DNA of 64,000 bases from Actinoplanes sp. L3-i22 (GTDB lineage Bacteria; Actinomycetota; Actinomycetes; Mycobacteriales; Micromonosporaceae), in the NCBI RefSeq assembly GCF_019704555.1, contig NZ_AP024745.1, positions 227,001 to 291,000 on the forward strand. Reading direction: 5' to 3'. The notes under the pieces are model-generated. The model saw only the letters and a program-made list of their open reading frames with translations. It was not told the DNA's origin and did no database searches. The position numbers and the translations under genes were made by a program. Below are positions 26,098 through 38,394 of the stretch, one piece after another; position 1 is the first letter of the stretch; each line of letters begins with the position of its first letter.

Positions 26098-27419
26098 CCA
26101 CGTCTGAATACGCGAGCGAGCGCGAGACCACCGAGGGCCGTGTCTTCACGGTCACCGGCGGCGACTGGGACAGCGTCACGTCCAGCATCGACCCGCTCAG
26201 CAACGAGAAGATCGTCGTCAACATGGGTCCCCAGCACCCGTCCACGCACGGCGTGCTCCGGCTGGTGCTGGAGCTCGAGGGCGAGACGGTGACCGAGGCC
26301 CGCCCGGTGGTCGGCTACCTGCACACCGGCATCGAGAAGAACCTGGAGTACCGCACCTGGACCCAGGGCGTCACGTTCGTCACGCGGATGGACTACCTGT
26401 CCAACATGTCGAACGAGACGGCGTACTGCCTGGCGGTGGAGAAGCTGCTCGGCATCACCGATCAGATCACCGAGCGGACCACGACCATCCGGGTCATGTT
26501 CATGGAGCTGCAGCGGATCGCCTCGCACCTGGTCTGGCTGGCCACCACCGGCATGGAGCTCGGCGCGATCTCGATGATGCTGTACGGCTTCCGCGAGCGG
26601 GAGTACATCCTCGACATCTTCGAGGAGACCTCCGGCCTGCGGATGAACAACGGCTACATCCGCCCCGGCGGCCTCGCCCAGGACCTGCCGGAAACGGCGG
26701 TCAAGAAGATCCGTGACTTCCTGGTGTACCTGCCGAAGAAGCTCAAGGAGTACGAGGCGATGCTCTCCGGCCAGGTGATCTGGCAGAAGCGCACGCAGGG
26801 TGTCGCCGTCCTGGACGTGACCGGCTGCCTGTCGCTGGGCATCACCGGCCCGGTGCTGCGCTCCGCCGGCCTGCCCTGGGACCTGCGCAAGACCATGCCC
26901 TACTGCGGTTACGAGACGTACGAGTTCGACGTGCCGACCGCGACCACAGCCGACGTGTGGGGCCGCTATCTCGTCCGGCTGGCGGAGATCAAGGAATCTC
27001 TCAAGATCGTCGAGCAGGCGCTCGACCGGCTCCGGCCCGGCCCGATCTGGGTCGCGGACAAGAAGATCGCGTGGCCCGCCCAGCTCGCGCTGGGTGTCGA
27101 CGGTCTCGGCAACTCGTTGGAACACGTCGCCAAGATCATGGGTCAGTCGATGGAATCGCTGATCCACCACTTCAAGCTCGTGACCGAAGGCTTCCGGGTT
27201 CCGCCTGGTCAAGTCTACGTGGCGGTCGAGCACCCGCGTGGCGAACTCGGCGTTCACGCGGTCTCCGACGGTGGTACCCACCCCTATCGGGTGCACTACC
27301 GCGAGCCGAGCTTCGTCAACCTTCAGGCCATCCCGGCGATGGCCGAGGGCGCATTGCTCGCCGACGTGATCGCCGGCGGCGCCTCACTGGATCCGGTGAT
27401 GGGTGGGTGTGATCGCTGA
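26094..27419 (+). CDS. nuoD: NADH-quinone oxidoreductase subunit D
   Basis: A 441-aa subunit of the peripheral arm, forming the quinone-binding cavity with NuoB. Family marks: [48 protein letters not shown] and the C-terminal end DPVMGGCDR. The invariant His of HPSTHG and a Tyr in GYLHTG region line the quinone site. GTG 26094 overlaps nuoC by four bases. Confidence 0.96.
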   Translation: MTTSEYASERETTEGRVFTVTGGDWDSVTSSIDPLSNEKIVVNMGPQHPSTHGVLRLVLELEGETVTEARPVVGYLHTGIEKNLEYRTWTQGVTFVTRMDYLSNMSNETAYCLAVEKLLGITDQITERTTTIRVMFMELQRIASHLVWLATTGMELGAISMMLYGFREREYILDIFEETSGLRMNNGYIRPGGLAQDLPETAVKKIRDFLVYLPKKLKEYEAMLSGQVIWQKRTQGVAVLDVTGCLSLGITGPVLRSAGLPWDLRKTMPYCGYETYEFDVPTATTADVWGRYLVRLAEIKESLKIVEQALDRLRPGPIWVADKKIAWPAQLALGVDGLGNSLEHVAKIMGQSMESLIHHFKLVTEGFRVPPGQVYVAVEHPRGELGVHAVSDGGTHPYRVHYREPSFVNLQAIPAMAEGALLADVIAGGASLDPVMGGCDR

Positions 27420-28161
27420 TGTCCGAAACCGCTATCGAGTTCTCTCCGGCCGCGGCTCCGCTTGCGGAGAAGCTGCTGGAGTCCGCGCGGGAGGTGCTGG
27501 CCCGCTATCCGGTGGGCCGGGAACGCTCGGCGCTGCTCCCGCTGCTGCACCTGGTGCAGACCGAGGAGGGCTTCGTCAGCCCGGCCGGGGTGTCGTTCTG
27601 CGCCGAGATCCTGGGCATCAACAAGGCCCAGGTCGGCGCGGTCGCCACCTTCTACACCATGTACAAGCGCCGGCCGACCGGTGAGTACCTGGTCAGCGTC
27701 TGCACCAACACCCTCTGCAACGTGCTGGGCGGGCAGGAGGTCTACGACCGGCTGACCGAGCACCTCGGCGTCGGCCACGACGAGACCACCGCCGACGGCC
27801 GGATCACGCTGGAGCACGCGGAGTGCCTGGCCGCGTGCGACTACGCGCCGGTGGTGACGGTCAACTACGACTTCACCGTCGACCAGGCGACCCCGGAGAC
27901 CGCGATCGAGATGGTCGACCAGCTGCGCAACGGCGAGCGGCCCACGCCGAGCCGCGGCGCCCGCGTCTGCAGCCTGCGTGAGCAGCAGTTCCAGCTCGCC
28001 GGCTTCGCCGACCCCCGGGACGGCGCGGTCGGCGACGGGGTGGCCGGCGCGCCCACGCTGCGCGGCGTCCGCCTCGCGCAGGAGCACGGGATCGCGGTGG
28101 CCGGGTTCGACCCGGAGACCCCGATCACCAAGACCAAGCCGGCGCGTGCGGAGGACAAGAA

Positions 28162-28165
<4 letters not shown>
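27419..28165 (+). CDS. nuoE: NADH-quinone oxidoreductase subunit E
   Basis: A 248-aa thioredoxin-fold subunit of the NADH module with one [2Fe-2S] cluster, ligated by [13 protein letters not shown] (Cys-x4-Cys) and [10 protein letters not shown] (Cys-x3-Cys). The fold runs to about residue 170, then a C-terminal extension with [20 protein letters not shown] and a Lys-rich end follows, as in other actinobacterial NuoE. One-base overlap with nuoD, four-base overlap with nuoF. Confidence 0.95.
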
Positions 28166-29477
<1,312 letters not shown>

Positions 29478-29478
<1 letters not shown>

Positions 29479-31976
29479 TGACCGACGTAGCGAAGAGGAC
29501 CGACCTCGTCACGCTCACCATCGACGGCGTCGAGGTCCAGGCCGAGAAGGGCGAGCTGGTCATCCGGGTCGCCGAGCGGATGGGGATCGCGATCCCGCGG
29601 TTCTGCGACCACCCGCTGCTGGCTCCGGCCGGCGCCTGCCGGCAGTGCCTGGTCGAGGTGGAGGGGCAGCGCAAGCCGATCGCCTCGTGCACCCAGACGG
29701 TGGCCGAGGGCATGGTCGTGAAGACCCAGCTCAGCTCGCCGGTCGCGGCCAAGGCCCAGGCCGGCGTGATGGAGCTGCTGCTGATCAACCACCCGCTGGA
29801 CTGCCCGACCTGCGACAAGGGCGGCGAGTGCCCGCTGCAGAACCAGGCGATGAGCTCCGGCCGCGCGGACTCCCGGTTCCACGAGCCCAAGCGGGAGTAC
29901 GAGAAGCCGATCCACATCTCCAGCCAGGTGCTGCTGGACCGGGAGCGCTGCGTACTCTGCCAGCGCTGCACCCGGTTCTCCGAGGAGATCGCCGGCGACA
30001 AGTTCATCGACCTGATGGACCGCTCCTCCGGCGAGCAGATCAACGTGTACCGCGACGACTTCTTCGGTGGCACGGGCACCGGCGACGGCCAGGTCGGCGA
30101 GGGCGAGGGGGACGTCGCGTTCAACTCGTACTTCTCCGGCAACACCATCCAGATCTGCCCGGTCGGCGCGCTCACCGGCGAGCAGTACCGGTTCCGTGCC
30201 CGCCCGTTCGACCTGGTCTCCTCGCCGACGGCCTGCGAGCACTGCGCCGCCGGCTGCTCCCAGCGGGCCGACCACCGGCGCGGGAAGGTGCTGCGCCGGC
30301 TCGCCGGTGACGACCCGGCGGTCAACGAGGAGTGGAACTGTGACAAGGGCCGGTGGGGCTTCCGCTACTCCACCGCCACCGATCGGATCACCACACCGCT
30401 GATCCGCGACTCGCGTACCGGGCAGCTGCGCGAGGCGTCCTGGAGCGAGGCGCTGGTCACCGCGGCGGAGGGTCTTCGGGCCGCCCGCGAGCGCGGTGTC
30501 GGGGTCCTTCCGGGCGGCCGGTTGACGGTGGAGGACGCGTACGCGTACGCGAAATTTGCCCGTCTGGTTTTGAACACCAACGACATCGACTTCCGGGCGC
30601 GGCCGGTGCGAGCCTCCGGCTCGCCGGCCGAGGTCACCGAGGAGGCGGATTTCCTCGCCGCCGCGGTGGCCGGGGTTTCCGAGGTGACGTACGCCGATGT
30701 CGAGAGCGCCCCGTCCACCCTGATCGTGGGGCTGGAGCCGGAGGAGGAGTGCCCGATCCTCTTCCTGCGCCTGCGGAAAGCGCACAACAACAAGAAGCTG
30801 CAGGTCACCGCGGTCGCACCGGTCATGACCCGGGGCTTCGAGAAGCTCGGCGCCACGCTCGTCGCGGCCGTCCCGGGCGACGAGGCCCGGCTGCTGAACA
30901 CCGACCCGACGGTCGCCGCGGCGCTGACCGCGCCGGGCAGCCTGCTGCTGGTCGGCGAGCGTCTGGCTACCGTGCCGGGCGGACTCTCCGCGGCCGCGGC
31001 GCTGGCCGCCCGGACCGGGGCCCGCCTCGCCTGGGTGCCGCGCCGGGCCGGGGACCGGGGTGCGCTCGAGGCCGGTTGCCTGCCGAACCTGCTGCCGGGC
31101 GGTCGCCCGGTCAGCGACCCGTCGGCGCGCGCCGAGCTCTCCATCTCCTGGGCCGTCGACTCCGGCGTGCTGCCCAGCCGGCCCGGCCGGGACGTCGACG
31201 CGATCATCGCGGCGGCGGCCGGCGGGACCCTGGGCGGTCTGCTGGTCGGTGCGGTCGACCCGGGCGACCTGACCGACCCGGTGCTCGCCGAGCAGGCGCT
31301 GGACGCGGTGCCCTTCCTGGTCAGCCTGGAGCTGCGGGCGAGCGCGGTGACCGAGCGGGCCGACGTGGTGCTGCCGATCGCGCCGGCGGTCGAGAAGTCC
31401 GGCACCTACCTGGACTGGGAGGGCCGGCTGCGGTCCTTCGAGACGGTCCTGCGGGGGAGCACGGCGCTGACCGACGGCCGGGTGCTGGAGGCGATCGCCG
31501 CGCTGCTGGAGGTCACCCTGAACACCGGTGACGTGCAGGCGGTCCGCCGCGAGCTGGCCGTCCTGCCGGCCGTCACGGAGCGCTCCGGGCCGCCGACGGT
31601 CGCCGCCGAGCCGATCGCCGAACCGGGCGAGCGGGCCGCGGTGCTGGCCACCTGGCACCAGCTGATCGACCTGGGGTCGCTGCTGGACGGGGACGCCGTG
31701 CTGGCCGGGACCGCCCGCCCGCCGGTCGTCCGGCTCGGCAAGGACCTGGCCGAGCAGTTGCGGGTCGCCGACGGTGACCTGCTCACGGTTCGTACCGACC
31801 GCGGCTCGGTGACCCTGCCGGCCGCGATCGCCGACCTGCCCCGGCAGGTCGTCTGGCTGCCGACCAACTCGCCGGGCTCGACGGTGCGCCGCAGCCTCGG
31901 CGTCACCGCCGGCTCGGTGGTCCGGCTGTCGGCCGGGCTGCCCGGCCCGCTTCTCGCCGAGGGAGTTGACCAATGA
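29478..31976 (+). CDS. nuoG: NADH-quinone oxidoreductase subunit G
   Basis: A large iron-sulphur subunit, 832 aa. N-terminal [2Fe-2S] domain with [20 protein letters not shown], then [18 protein letters not shown] (His/Cys-ligated cluster), [19 protein letters not shown] and [12 protein letters not shown], followed by the molybdopterin-oxidoreductase-like region with [10 protein letters not shown] (N7-type motif). The molybdopterin-like domain does not carry molybdenum in this family. The second half is more diverged. Coupled to nuoF and nuoH by overlaps. Confidence 0.95.
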
Positions 31977-33340
31977 ACGTCCTGCTCGCGGCGCACGCGG
32001 AGGACCCGACCCTGCAGACGTTCGAGAACGACGTCTGGTGGATCGTGCTGATCAAGCTGGTCGGCTTGTTCGTCATGCTCCTGATCCTGACGCTGTTCAC
32101 GATCAACTACGAGCGCAAGGTCGTCGCCCGGATGGCGGTCCGCCCGGGCCCCAACCAGGTCGGCTTCCGCGGCTACCTGACCTCGCTGAGCGACGGCCTC
32201 AAGCTGCCGTTCAAGGAGGAGATCATCCCGCGGACCGCCGACAAGGTGGTCTACTTCATCGCCCCGGTGATCTCGGCGACGACGGCGTTCACGGCGTTCG
32301 CGGTGATCCCGTTCGGCGGCGTGGTGACCATGTTCGGTCACCGGACCGCACTTCAGCTCACCGACGTGCCGGTCTCGGTGCTGGTGCTGCTGGCCTGCTC
32401 CTCGATGAGCGTCTACGGCGTGGTGCTGGCCGGTTGGGCGTCCGGGTCGACGTACCCGCTGCTCGGGGCTTTGCGATCAAGTGCACAGATGATTTCGTAC
32501 GAGGTCGCGATGGGCCTCTCGATCGTCGCGGTCTTCATGACCGCGGGCTCGATGAGTACCTCGGAGATCGTCACCGCGCAGCGGGCCGGCGACCCGGTCA
32601 GCCTCGGCCCGATCGACATCACCCTGCCCGGCTGGTTCTTCTTCCAGCTGGCGCCGAGCTTCCTGATCTACGTGATCTCGGCGGTCGGTGAGACCAACCG
32701 GGCCCCGTTCGACCTGCCCGAGGCGGAGTCCGAGCTGGTCGGCGGCTTCCACACGGAGTACTCGTCGTTCAAGTTCGCGCTGTTCTTCCTCGCCGAGTAC
32801 ATCAACATGATCACCGTCTCGGCGTTCTGCACGACGCTGTTCCTGGGCGGCTGGCGGGCCCCGGCGCCGATCACCACGGTCTGGGAAGGCGCCAACTCCG
32901 GCTACTGGCCGCTGCTCTGGTTCTTCGCCAAGGTGTTCATCCTGCTCTTCGGCTTCATCTGGCTGCGGGCCACGCTGCCCCGGATGCGCTACGACCAGTT
33001 CATGCGGTTCGGCTGGAAGGCCCTGATCCCGATCAACCTGGTCTGGATCCTCACGCTGTCCTTCCTCAAGATCATTCATGGTGGTCAGCTCAACGGTCCG
33101 GCCAAGTGGGTCTCGCTGGCCGTGTTCTTCGGGATCGTGGTGGTGGTCGCCTGGCGATGGCCGTCGAAGGCGGTGCCGCAGGAACGCTCCATCGAGGAAC
33201 AACTGGCCCGCCGCCCACCGGGCAGCTTCCCGGTCCCACCGATGGACCTGCAGGTCCCCCCGAGTCCGCGCGCCCGTCGTGCGGTCGCCGAGCGTGCCCC
33301 GGCCGCCGTGGGCGGCGACCCCGAGTCGAAGGAGGTGTGA
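31973..33340 (+). CDS. nuoH: NADH-quinone oxidoreductase subunit H
   Basis: Membrane subunit of 455 aa, with about eight helices, at the junction of the quinone cavity and the proton channels. Family marks: [52 protein letters not shown] and EYINM. A charged, Pro/Arg-rich C-terminal tail of about 70 residues ([20 protein letters not shown]) extends beyond the E. coli length, as in other actinobacteria. ATG 31973 overlaps nuoG by four bases. Confidence 0.96.
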   Translation: MNVLLAAHAEDPTLQTFENDVWWIVLIKLVGLFVMLLILTLFTINYERKVVARMAVRPGPNQVGFRGYLTSLSDGLKLPFKEEIIPRTADKVVYFIAPVISATTAFTAFAVIPFGGVVTMFGHRTALQLTDVPVSVLVLLACSSMSVYGVVLAGWASGSTYPLLGALRSSAQMISYEVAMGLSIVAVFMTAGSMSTSEIVTAQRAGDPVSLGPIDITLPGWFFFQLAPSFLIYVISAVGETNRAPFDLPEAESELVGGFHTEYSSFKFALFFLAEYINMITVSAFCTTLFLGGWRAPAPITTVWEGANSGYWPLLWFFAKVFILLFGFIWLRATLPRMRYDQFMRFGWKALIPINLVWILTLSFLKIIHGGQLNGPAKWVSLAVFFGIVVVVAWRWPSKAVPQERSIEEQLARRPPGSFPVPPMDLQVPPSPRARRAVAERAPAAVGGDPESKEV

Positions 33341-33341
33341 C

Positions 33342-33902
33342 GTGAACACGTTTACCGGCTCCTTCAAGGGCTTCGGCGTGACCTTCGCGCACATGTTCCG
33401 CAAGGTGATCACCACCGACTACCCGTTCTCCCCGCCCACGCCGGCGCCGCGCTACCACGGGCGGCACATTCTCAACCGGCACCCGGACGGGCTGGAGAAG
33501 TGCATCGGCTGCGAGCTGTGCGCCTGGGCCTGCCCGGCCGACGCGATCTACGTCGAGGGTGGCGACAACACCGATGAGCAGCGGTTCTCGCCGGGCGAGC
33601 GGTACGCGAAGATCTACCAGATCAACTACACCCGGTGCATCTTCTGTGGACTCTGCATCGAGGCGTGCCCGACCCGCTCGCTGACCATGAGCAACGAGTA
33701 CGAGCTGGCCCGGGACAACCGCCAGGACCTGATCTTCACGAAGGAACAGCTCCTGGCCCCGCTGCTGGCCGGGATGGAGCAGCCGCCGCACCCGATGCGC
33801 CTGGGCGAGACCGACAAGGACTACTACGTCGGCGCGCTGACCAACCCGGGCACGTCGGCGGGTGCGGAGAAGTCGCCGCTTGTGCAGGAGGCCACGGAAT
33901 GA
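33342..33902 (+). CDS. nuoI: NADH-quinone oxidoreductase subunit I
   Basis: An 186-aa ferredoxin-like subunit carrying two [4Fe-4S] clusters (N6a, N6b). Motifs: [16 protein letters not shown] near residue 50 and [16 protein letters not shown] near 95. GGAGGTG lies just before GTG 33342. C-terminal extension after residue 150 is variable. The stop overlaps the nuoJ ATG by four bases. Confidence 0.96.
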   Translation: MNTFTGSFKGFGVTFAHMFRKVITTDYPFSPPTPAPRYHGRHILNRHPDGLEKCIGCELCAWACPADAIYVEGGDNTDEQRFSPGERYAKIYQINYTRCIFCGLCIEACPTRSLTMSNEYELARDNRQDLIFTKEQLLAPLLAGMEQPPHPMRLGETDKDYYVGALTNPGTSAGAEKSPLVQEATE

Positions 33903-34642
33903 CCCACGTGTCCACCGGGGAACAGATCGCCTTCTGGATCCTCGGCCCGCTCGCGGTGCTCGGGGCGCTCGGCATGGTGCTGGCCCGCAACGCGGTGCAC
34001 TCCGCGCTGTGCCTGGTCGTCACGATGCTGAACCTCGGGATCATGTACGTGATCAACGAGGCGCCGTTCCTCGGCTTCGTGCAGATCATCGTCTACACCG
34101 GCGCGATCATGATGCTGTTCCTGTTCGTGCTGATGCTGGTCGGCCGGGACGCGTCGGACTCGCTGATCGAGACGCTGCGCGGGCAGCGGGTCGCGGCGAT
34201 CCTGCTCGGCCTGGGCTTCGCCGCCCTGGTCGGCACGGGCGTGGCCCGCGGGCTCGAGGGCACCCCGACGGCGGGTCTGGCCGAGGCCAACGCGCACGGG
34301 AACGTGCAGGGCCTGGCCGCGCTGCTGTTCACCAAGTACGTGTTCGCCTTCGAGGTCACCTCGGCCCTGCTGATCACGGCGGCGGTCGGGGCGATGATCC
34401 TGGCCCACGTCGAGCGGGCCCCCGGCGACAAGGCCGACCAGGTGACCCGGATGAAGGAGCGGTTCCGCCCGGGCAACTACCCCGGTCCGAAGCCCGGCCC
34501 CGGCGTCTACGCGAACACCATGTCGGTGGCCGCGCCGGCCCGGCTGCCGGACGGCAACGGGACCGAGAACAGCATCTCGCCGATCCTGCCGGTCCGGGAG
34601 CTGACGGCTTCCGAGGTTGCCCTGAAGGGAACCGAGAAGTGA
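33899..34642 (+). CDS. nuoJ: NADH-quinone oxidoreductase subunit J
   Basis: Membrane subunit of 247 aa with five predicted helices in the first 170 residues; [21 protein letters not shown] is the conserved pi-bulge helix, split here as [15 protein letters not shown]. After it a soluble tail of about 75 residues ([20 protein letters not shown] onward) is longer than in E. coli. Overlaps nuoI and nuoK. Confidence 0.94.
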   Translation: MTHVSTGEQIAFWILGPLAVLGALGMVLARNAVHSALCLVVTMLNLGIMYVINEAPFLGFVQIIVYTGAIMMLFLFVLMLVGRDASDSLIETLRGQRVAAILLGLGFAALVGTGVARGLEGTPTAGLAEANAHGNVQGLAALLFTKYVFAFEVTSALLITAAVGAMILAHVERAPGDKADQVTRMKERFRPGNYPGPKPGPGVYANTMSVAAPARLPDGNGTENSISPILPVRELTASEVALKGTEK

Positions 34643-34938
34643 CCCCCGACTACTACCTCATCTTGGCGTCGATCCTGTTCACCATCGGGGCGGCCGGCGT
34701 GCTGGTCCGGCGCAACGCGATCGTCCTGTTCATGTGCATCGAGCTGATGCTGAACGCGGCGAACCTGGCGCTGGTCACCTTCAGCCGGATCAACGGCGGC
34801 CTGGACGGGCAGATCATCTCGTTCTTCGTGATGGTCGTCGCCGCGGCCGAGGTCGTGGTCGGCCTCGCCATCATCATGTCGATCTTCCGTACGCGACGCT
34901 CCGCGAGTGTCGACGACGCGAACCTCCTGAAGTACTGA
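34639..34938 (+). CDS. nuoK: NADH-quinone oxidoreductase subunit K
   Basis: A 99-aa membrane subunit with three helices. Proton-channel glutamates lie in [15 protein letters not shown] (helix 2) and [11 protein letters not shown] (helix 3). GTG 34639 overlaps nuoJ by four bases. Length and sequence are normal for the family. An 11-bp gap with GAAGGGG leads to nuoL. Confidence 0.95.
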   Translation: MTPDYYLILASILFTIGAAGVLVRRNAIVLFMCIELMLNAANLALVTFSRINGGLDGQIISFFVMVVAAAEVVVGLAIIMSIFRTRRSASVDDANLLKY

Positions 34939-34949
34939 AGGGGCCTGTT

Positions 34950-36857
34950 GTGGAACACACCTACGCCCCCGCTACGGGAGTGCTGAGCGGCATCTGGCTG
35001 CTCGTCGCCATCCCGCTGGCCAGCGCGGCGATCCTGCTGCTGCTCGGCAAACGGGCCGACAAATGGGGTCACTGGCTCGGCGTCCTCGCGGTCGCCGCGT
35101 CGTTCGTCCTGGGCCTGGTCTTCTTCATCAAGCTCGGCGGACTCGCCGCCGAGCAGCGATCGGCGCAGCTCAGTCTCTTCGACTTCATCGACGTCGGAAG
35201 CCTGAAGGTCGACTTCGGCCTGCTCTTCGACCCGCTGTCGGGCGTCTTCGTCCTGCTGATCACCGGCGTCGGATCCCTGATCCACCTGTACGCGGTCGGC
35301 TACATGGAGCACGACCCGGGCCGGCGCCGGTTCTTCGGCTACTTCAACCTGTTCGTCGCGGCGATGCTCCTGCTGGTCCTCGGCAACAACTACGTGATGC
35401 TCTACTTCGGCTGGGAGGGCGTCGGCGTCGCGTCGTACCTCCTGATCTCGTTCTGGTACACCCGGCCGTCGGCCGCCACCGCCGGCAAGAAGGCGTTCCT
35501 GATGAACCGGGTCGGCGACGCCGGCCTGGCGGTCGGCGTCTTCCTGATGTTCACCACGGTCGGCAGCACGCAGTACGACAAGGTGTTCAGCGGGGTCACC
35601 TCGATGAGCGCCACCACGGTGCTGGTCATGGGCCTGCTCCTGTTGCTCGGCGCGGCCGGCAAGTCCGGTCAGTTCCCGCTGCAGGCCTGGCTGCCGGACG
35701 CGATGGAGGGCCCGACCCCGGTGTCCGCGCTCATCCACGCGGCCACCATGGTCACCGCCGGCGTCTACCTGATCGCCCGGTCCAACCCGATCTTCTCGGC
35801 GAACGAGACGCTGCAGCTGGTGGTGGTCAGCGTCGGTGCGCTGACGCTGCTGATCGGCTGCATCATCGGCACCGCGAAGGACGACATCAAGCGGGTCCTG
35901 GCCTGGTCCACGGTCAGCCAGATCGGCTACATGTTCCTCGGCGTCGGGCTCGGCGGGGCGGCGTACGCGCTGGCCATCATCCACCTGCTGGCGCACGGCT
36001 TCTTCAAGGCCAACATGTTCCTCGGGGCCGGCTCGGTCATGCACGGGATGCACGACCAGGTCGACATCCGGCGGTTCGGCGGTCTCAGCAAGTACATGCG
36101 GGTCACCTGGCTGACCTTCGCGATGGGCTGGCTGGCGATCATCGGCATCCCGCCGCTCTCCGGCTTCTTCACCAAAGAGCCGATCATCGCGGCGGCGTTC
36201 GACCGGGAAGGCTGGACCGGCTGGCTCTTCGGCGGCGCGGCCATGCTCGGCGCCGGCCTGACCGCCTTCTACATGACCCGGCTCTTCGTGCTGACGTTCC
36301 ACGGGCCCGAGCGGTACACCGAGGAGAACAAGCACCCGCACGAGTCGCCGGCGATCATGACGATCCCGCTGATCCTGCTCGCGATCGGCTCGGTGGTGGC
36401 CGGCTGGCTGATGTCCACGACCGTGGTGGACTGGCTCAACCCGGTCTTCGGCGAGCAGCCGGAGCACCACGAGAGCATCTGGATCACCGTGGCCAGCCTC
36501 GCGCTGACCCTCGGTGGCGCCGGGCTGGCCTGGGCGCTGTTCCGCAACGGGACGGCACTCGCGCCGGAGTCGGCCGGATTCGTGGTCACCGCGGCACGGC
36601 GCAACCTCTACACCGACGCGTTCAACGAGGCGGTGTTCGAGCGACCCGGCATCTACCTCACCCGGGCCCTGGTCTACCTGGACAACAAGGGCGTCGACGG
36701 CCTGGTCAACGGACTCGCGGCCGCTGTCGGCGGCGGTTCCGGGCGACTGCGGCGGCTGCAGACCGGGTTCGTCCGCTCGTACGCACTCTCCATGCTCACC
36801 GGCGCGATGCTCGTGGTCGGCGCCTTCCTCGCGATCCAGTTGGGGTGGCTGGCGTGA
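34950..36857 (+). CDS. nuoL: NADH-quinone oxidoreductase subunit L
   Basis: Antiporter-like proton channel subunit, 635 aa, about 16 helices including the long lateral helix at the C-terminus. Family marks: LYAVGYMEHDPGRRRFFGY, MLYFGWEGVGVASYLLI (channel Glu), KSGQFPLQAWLPDAMEGPTP (channel Lys), HAATMVTAGVYLI and AHGFFKANMFLGAGSVMHGM. GTG 34950 was chosen with GAAGGGG upstream; TTG 34947 is adjacent. Four-base overlap with nuoM. Confidence 0.96.
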   Translation: MEHTYAPATGVLSGIWLLVAIPLASAAILLLLGKRADKWGHWLGVLAVAASFVLGLVFFIKLGGLAAEQRSAQLSLFDFIDVGSLKVDFGLLFDPLSGVFVLLITGVGSLIHLYAVGYMEHDPGRRRFFGYFNLFVAAMLLLVLGNNYVMLYFGWEGVGVASYLLISFWYTRPSAATAGKKAFLMNRVGDAGLAVGVFLMFTTVGSTQYDKVFSGVTSMSATTVLVMGLLLLLGAAGKSGQFPLQAWLPDAMEGPTPVSALIHAATMVTAGVYLIARSNPIFSANETLQLVVVSVGALTLLIGCIIGTAKDDIKRVLAWSTVSQIGYMFLGVGLGGAAYALAIIHLLAHGFFKANMFLGAGSVMHGMHDQVDIRRFGGLSKYMRVTWLTFAMGWLAIIGIPPLSGFFTKEPIIAAAFDREGWTGWLFGGAAMLGAGLTAFYMTRLFVLTFHGPERYTEENKHPHESPAIMTIPLILLAIGSVVAGWLMSTTVVDWLNPVFGEQPEHHESIWITVASLALTLGGAGLAWALFRNGTALAPESAGFVVTAARRNLYTDAFNEAVFERPGIYLTRALVYLDNKGVDGLVNGLAAAVGGGSGRLRRLQTGFVRSYALSMLTGAMLVVGAFLAIQLGWLA

Positions 36858-38392
36858 AAGATTTCCCGTTCCTCTCTATTCTCACGCTGCTTCCCCTGGT
36901 GGGGGCTGGTGTGGTGGCGGCCATTCCGCGGGCCAAGGCCGAGCTGGCCAAGCTGGTCGCGCTGATCTGGTCGCTGGTCGTGCTGGTGCTCAGCGTCTTC
37001 ATGTGGGTCGCCTTCACGGTGAACAGCTCCGACCGCTTCCAGTTCCACGAGAAGTACTCCTGGATTCCGGCCTGGGGCGCCAACTTCACCTTCGCCGCCG
37101 ACGGCATCGCGCTGGTCATGTTGATGCTGGTCGCGGTGCTGTTCCCGGTGGTGATCCTGGCGTCCTGGCACGACGTCGACCAGAGCCGGCGGTCCGCACC
37201 GACCTACTTCGCCCTGCTGCTGGTGTTCGAGTTCACCATGATCGGGGTGTTCGCCGCGGCGGACGTGTTCCTGTTCTACGTGTTCTTCGAGATCATGCTG
37301 ATCCCGATGTACTTCATCATCGGCTCGTTCGGCTCCGGCCAGAAGCAGTACGCCGCGGTGAAGTTCTTCCTCTACAGCCTGGTCGGCGGCCTCTTCATGC
37401 TGGCCGCGGTGATCGGGCTGTGGGTGGTCGGCGGGCACACGTTCGACTTCGAGGCGCTGGTCAAGGCCGGCCAGTCGATCAACCCGGACACCGCGCGCTG
37501 GCTGTTCCTCGGCTTCTTCGTGGCGTTCGCGATCAAGGCCCCGTTCTTCCCGTTCCACACCTGGCTGCCGGACTCCGGTGGGGCCGCCCCGGCGGGTGCG
37601 GCCGCGTTGCTGGTCGGCGTGATGGACAAGGTCGGCACGTTCGGCATCCTGCGCTACTGCCTCCCGCTGTTCCCGGAGGCGTCCCGCTGGTTCGCCCCGG
37701 CCGCCCTGGTCCTGTCGGTGATCGGCATCATCTACGCGGCCCTGCTCGCGGTCGGGCAGAACGACCTGAAGCGCCTGGTGTCGTACACGTCGATCGCGCA
37801 CTTCGGCTTCATCGGCATCGGCATCTTCGCCTTCACCACGCAGGGCGGCACCGGCTCGGTGCTCTACATGGTCAACCACGGGCTGGCCACCGGCCTGCTG
37901 TTCATCGTGGTCGGCATGTTCGTGGCCCGGCGGGGATCGTCGCTGGTCAGCGACTTCGGCGGAGCCGGCAAGCTGGTTCCGGTGCTGGCCGGGGTGCTGT
38001 TCTTCGCCGGTCTCGCGTCGCTGGCGCTGCCCGGCACAGCCCCGTTCGTCAGTGAGTTCCTGGTGCTGATCGGCACGTTCAGCACCCACAAGGCGTACGC
38101 GGTGATCGCCACCACCGGCATCGTGCTGGCCGCGGCGTACGTCCTCTGGATGATCCAGAGAACCACGCAGGGCACCCTCAACCCGGTTCTGGACGAGGTC
38201 CCGGCGATGCGGAAAGACCTCAGCCTGCGGGAGAAGTTCGTCGTCGCCCCGCTGATCGTGCTGCTGCTGGTGCTCGGCTTCTACCCGAAGCCGGTCACCG
38301 ACGTGATCAACCCAGCGGTGCAGAAGACCCTCGAGGATGTCGGAACGCAGGACCCGACCCCGGCGGTCGCGGACGGAAAGGCGGCCCGGTAG
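36854..38392 (+). CDS. nuoM: NADH-quinone oxidoreductase subunit M
   Basis: Antiporter-like subunit, 512 aa, about 14 helices. Signatures: FYVFFEIMLIPMYFIIGSFG (channel Glu), FFVAFAIKAPFFPFHTWLPD (channel Lys), GILRYCLPLFPEASRWFAP and SYTSIAHFGFIGIGIFAF. GTG 36854 overlaps nuoL; nuoN begins two bases after its stop. The C-terminus has a soluble tail (DVGTQDPTPAVADGKAAR). Confidence 0.96.
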   Translation: MKDFPFLSILTLLPLVGAGVVAAIPRAKAELAKLVALIWSLVVLVLSVFMWVAFTVNSSDRFQFHEKYSWIPAWGANFTFAADGIALVMLMLVAVLFPVVILASWHDVDQSRRSAPTYFALLLVFEFTMIGVFAAADVFLFYVFFEIMLIPMYFIIGSFGSGQKQYAAVKFFLYSLVGGLFMLAAVIGLWVVGGHTFDFEALVKAGQSINPDTARWLFLGFFVAFAIKAPFFPFHTWLPDSGGAAPAGAAALLVGVMDKVGTFGILRYCLPLFPEASRWFAPAALVLSVIGIIYAALLAVGQNDLKRLVSYTSIAHFGFIGIGIFAFTTQGGTGSVLYMVNHGLATGLLFIVVGMFVARRGSSLVSDFGGAGKLVPVLAGVLFFAGLASLALPGTAPFVSEFLVLIGTFSTHKAYAVIATTGIVLAAAYVLWMIQRTTQGTLNPVLDEVPAMRKDLSLREKFVVAPLIVLLLVLGFYPKPVTDVINPAVQKTLEDVGTQDPTPAVADGKAAR

Positions 38393-38394
38393 CC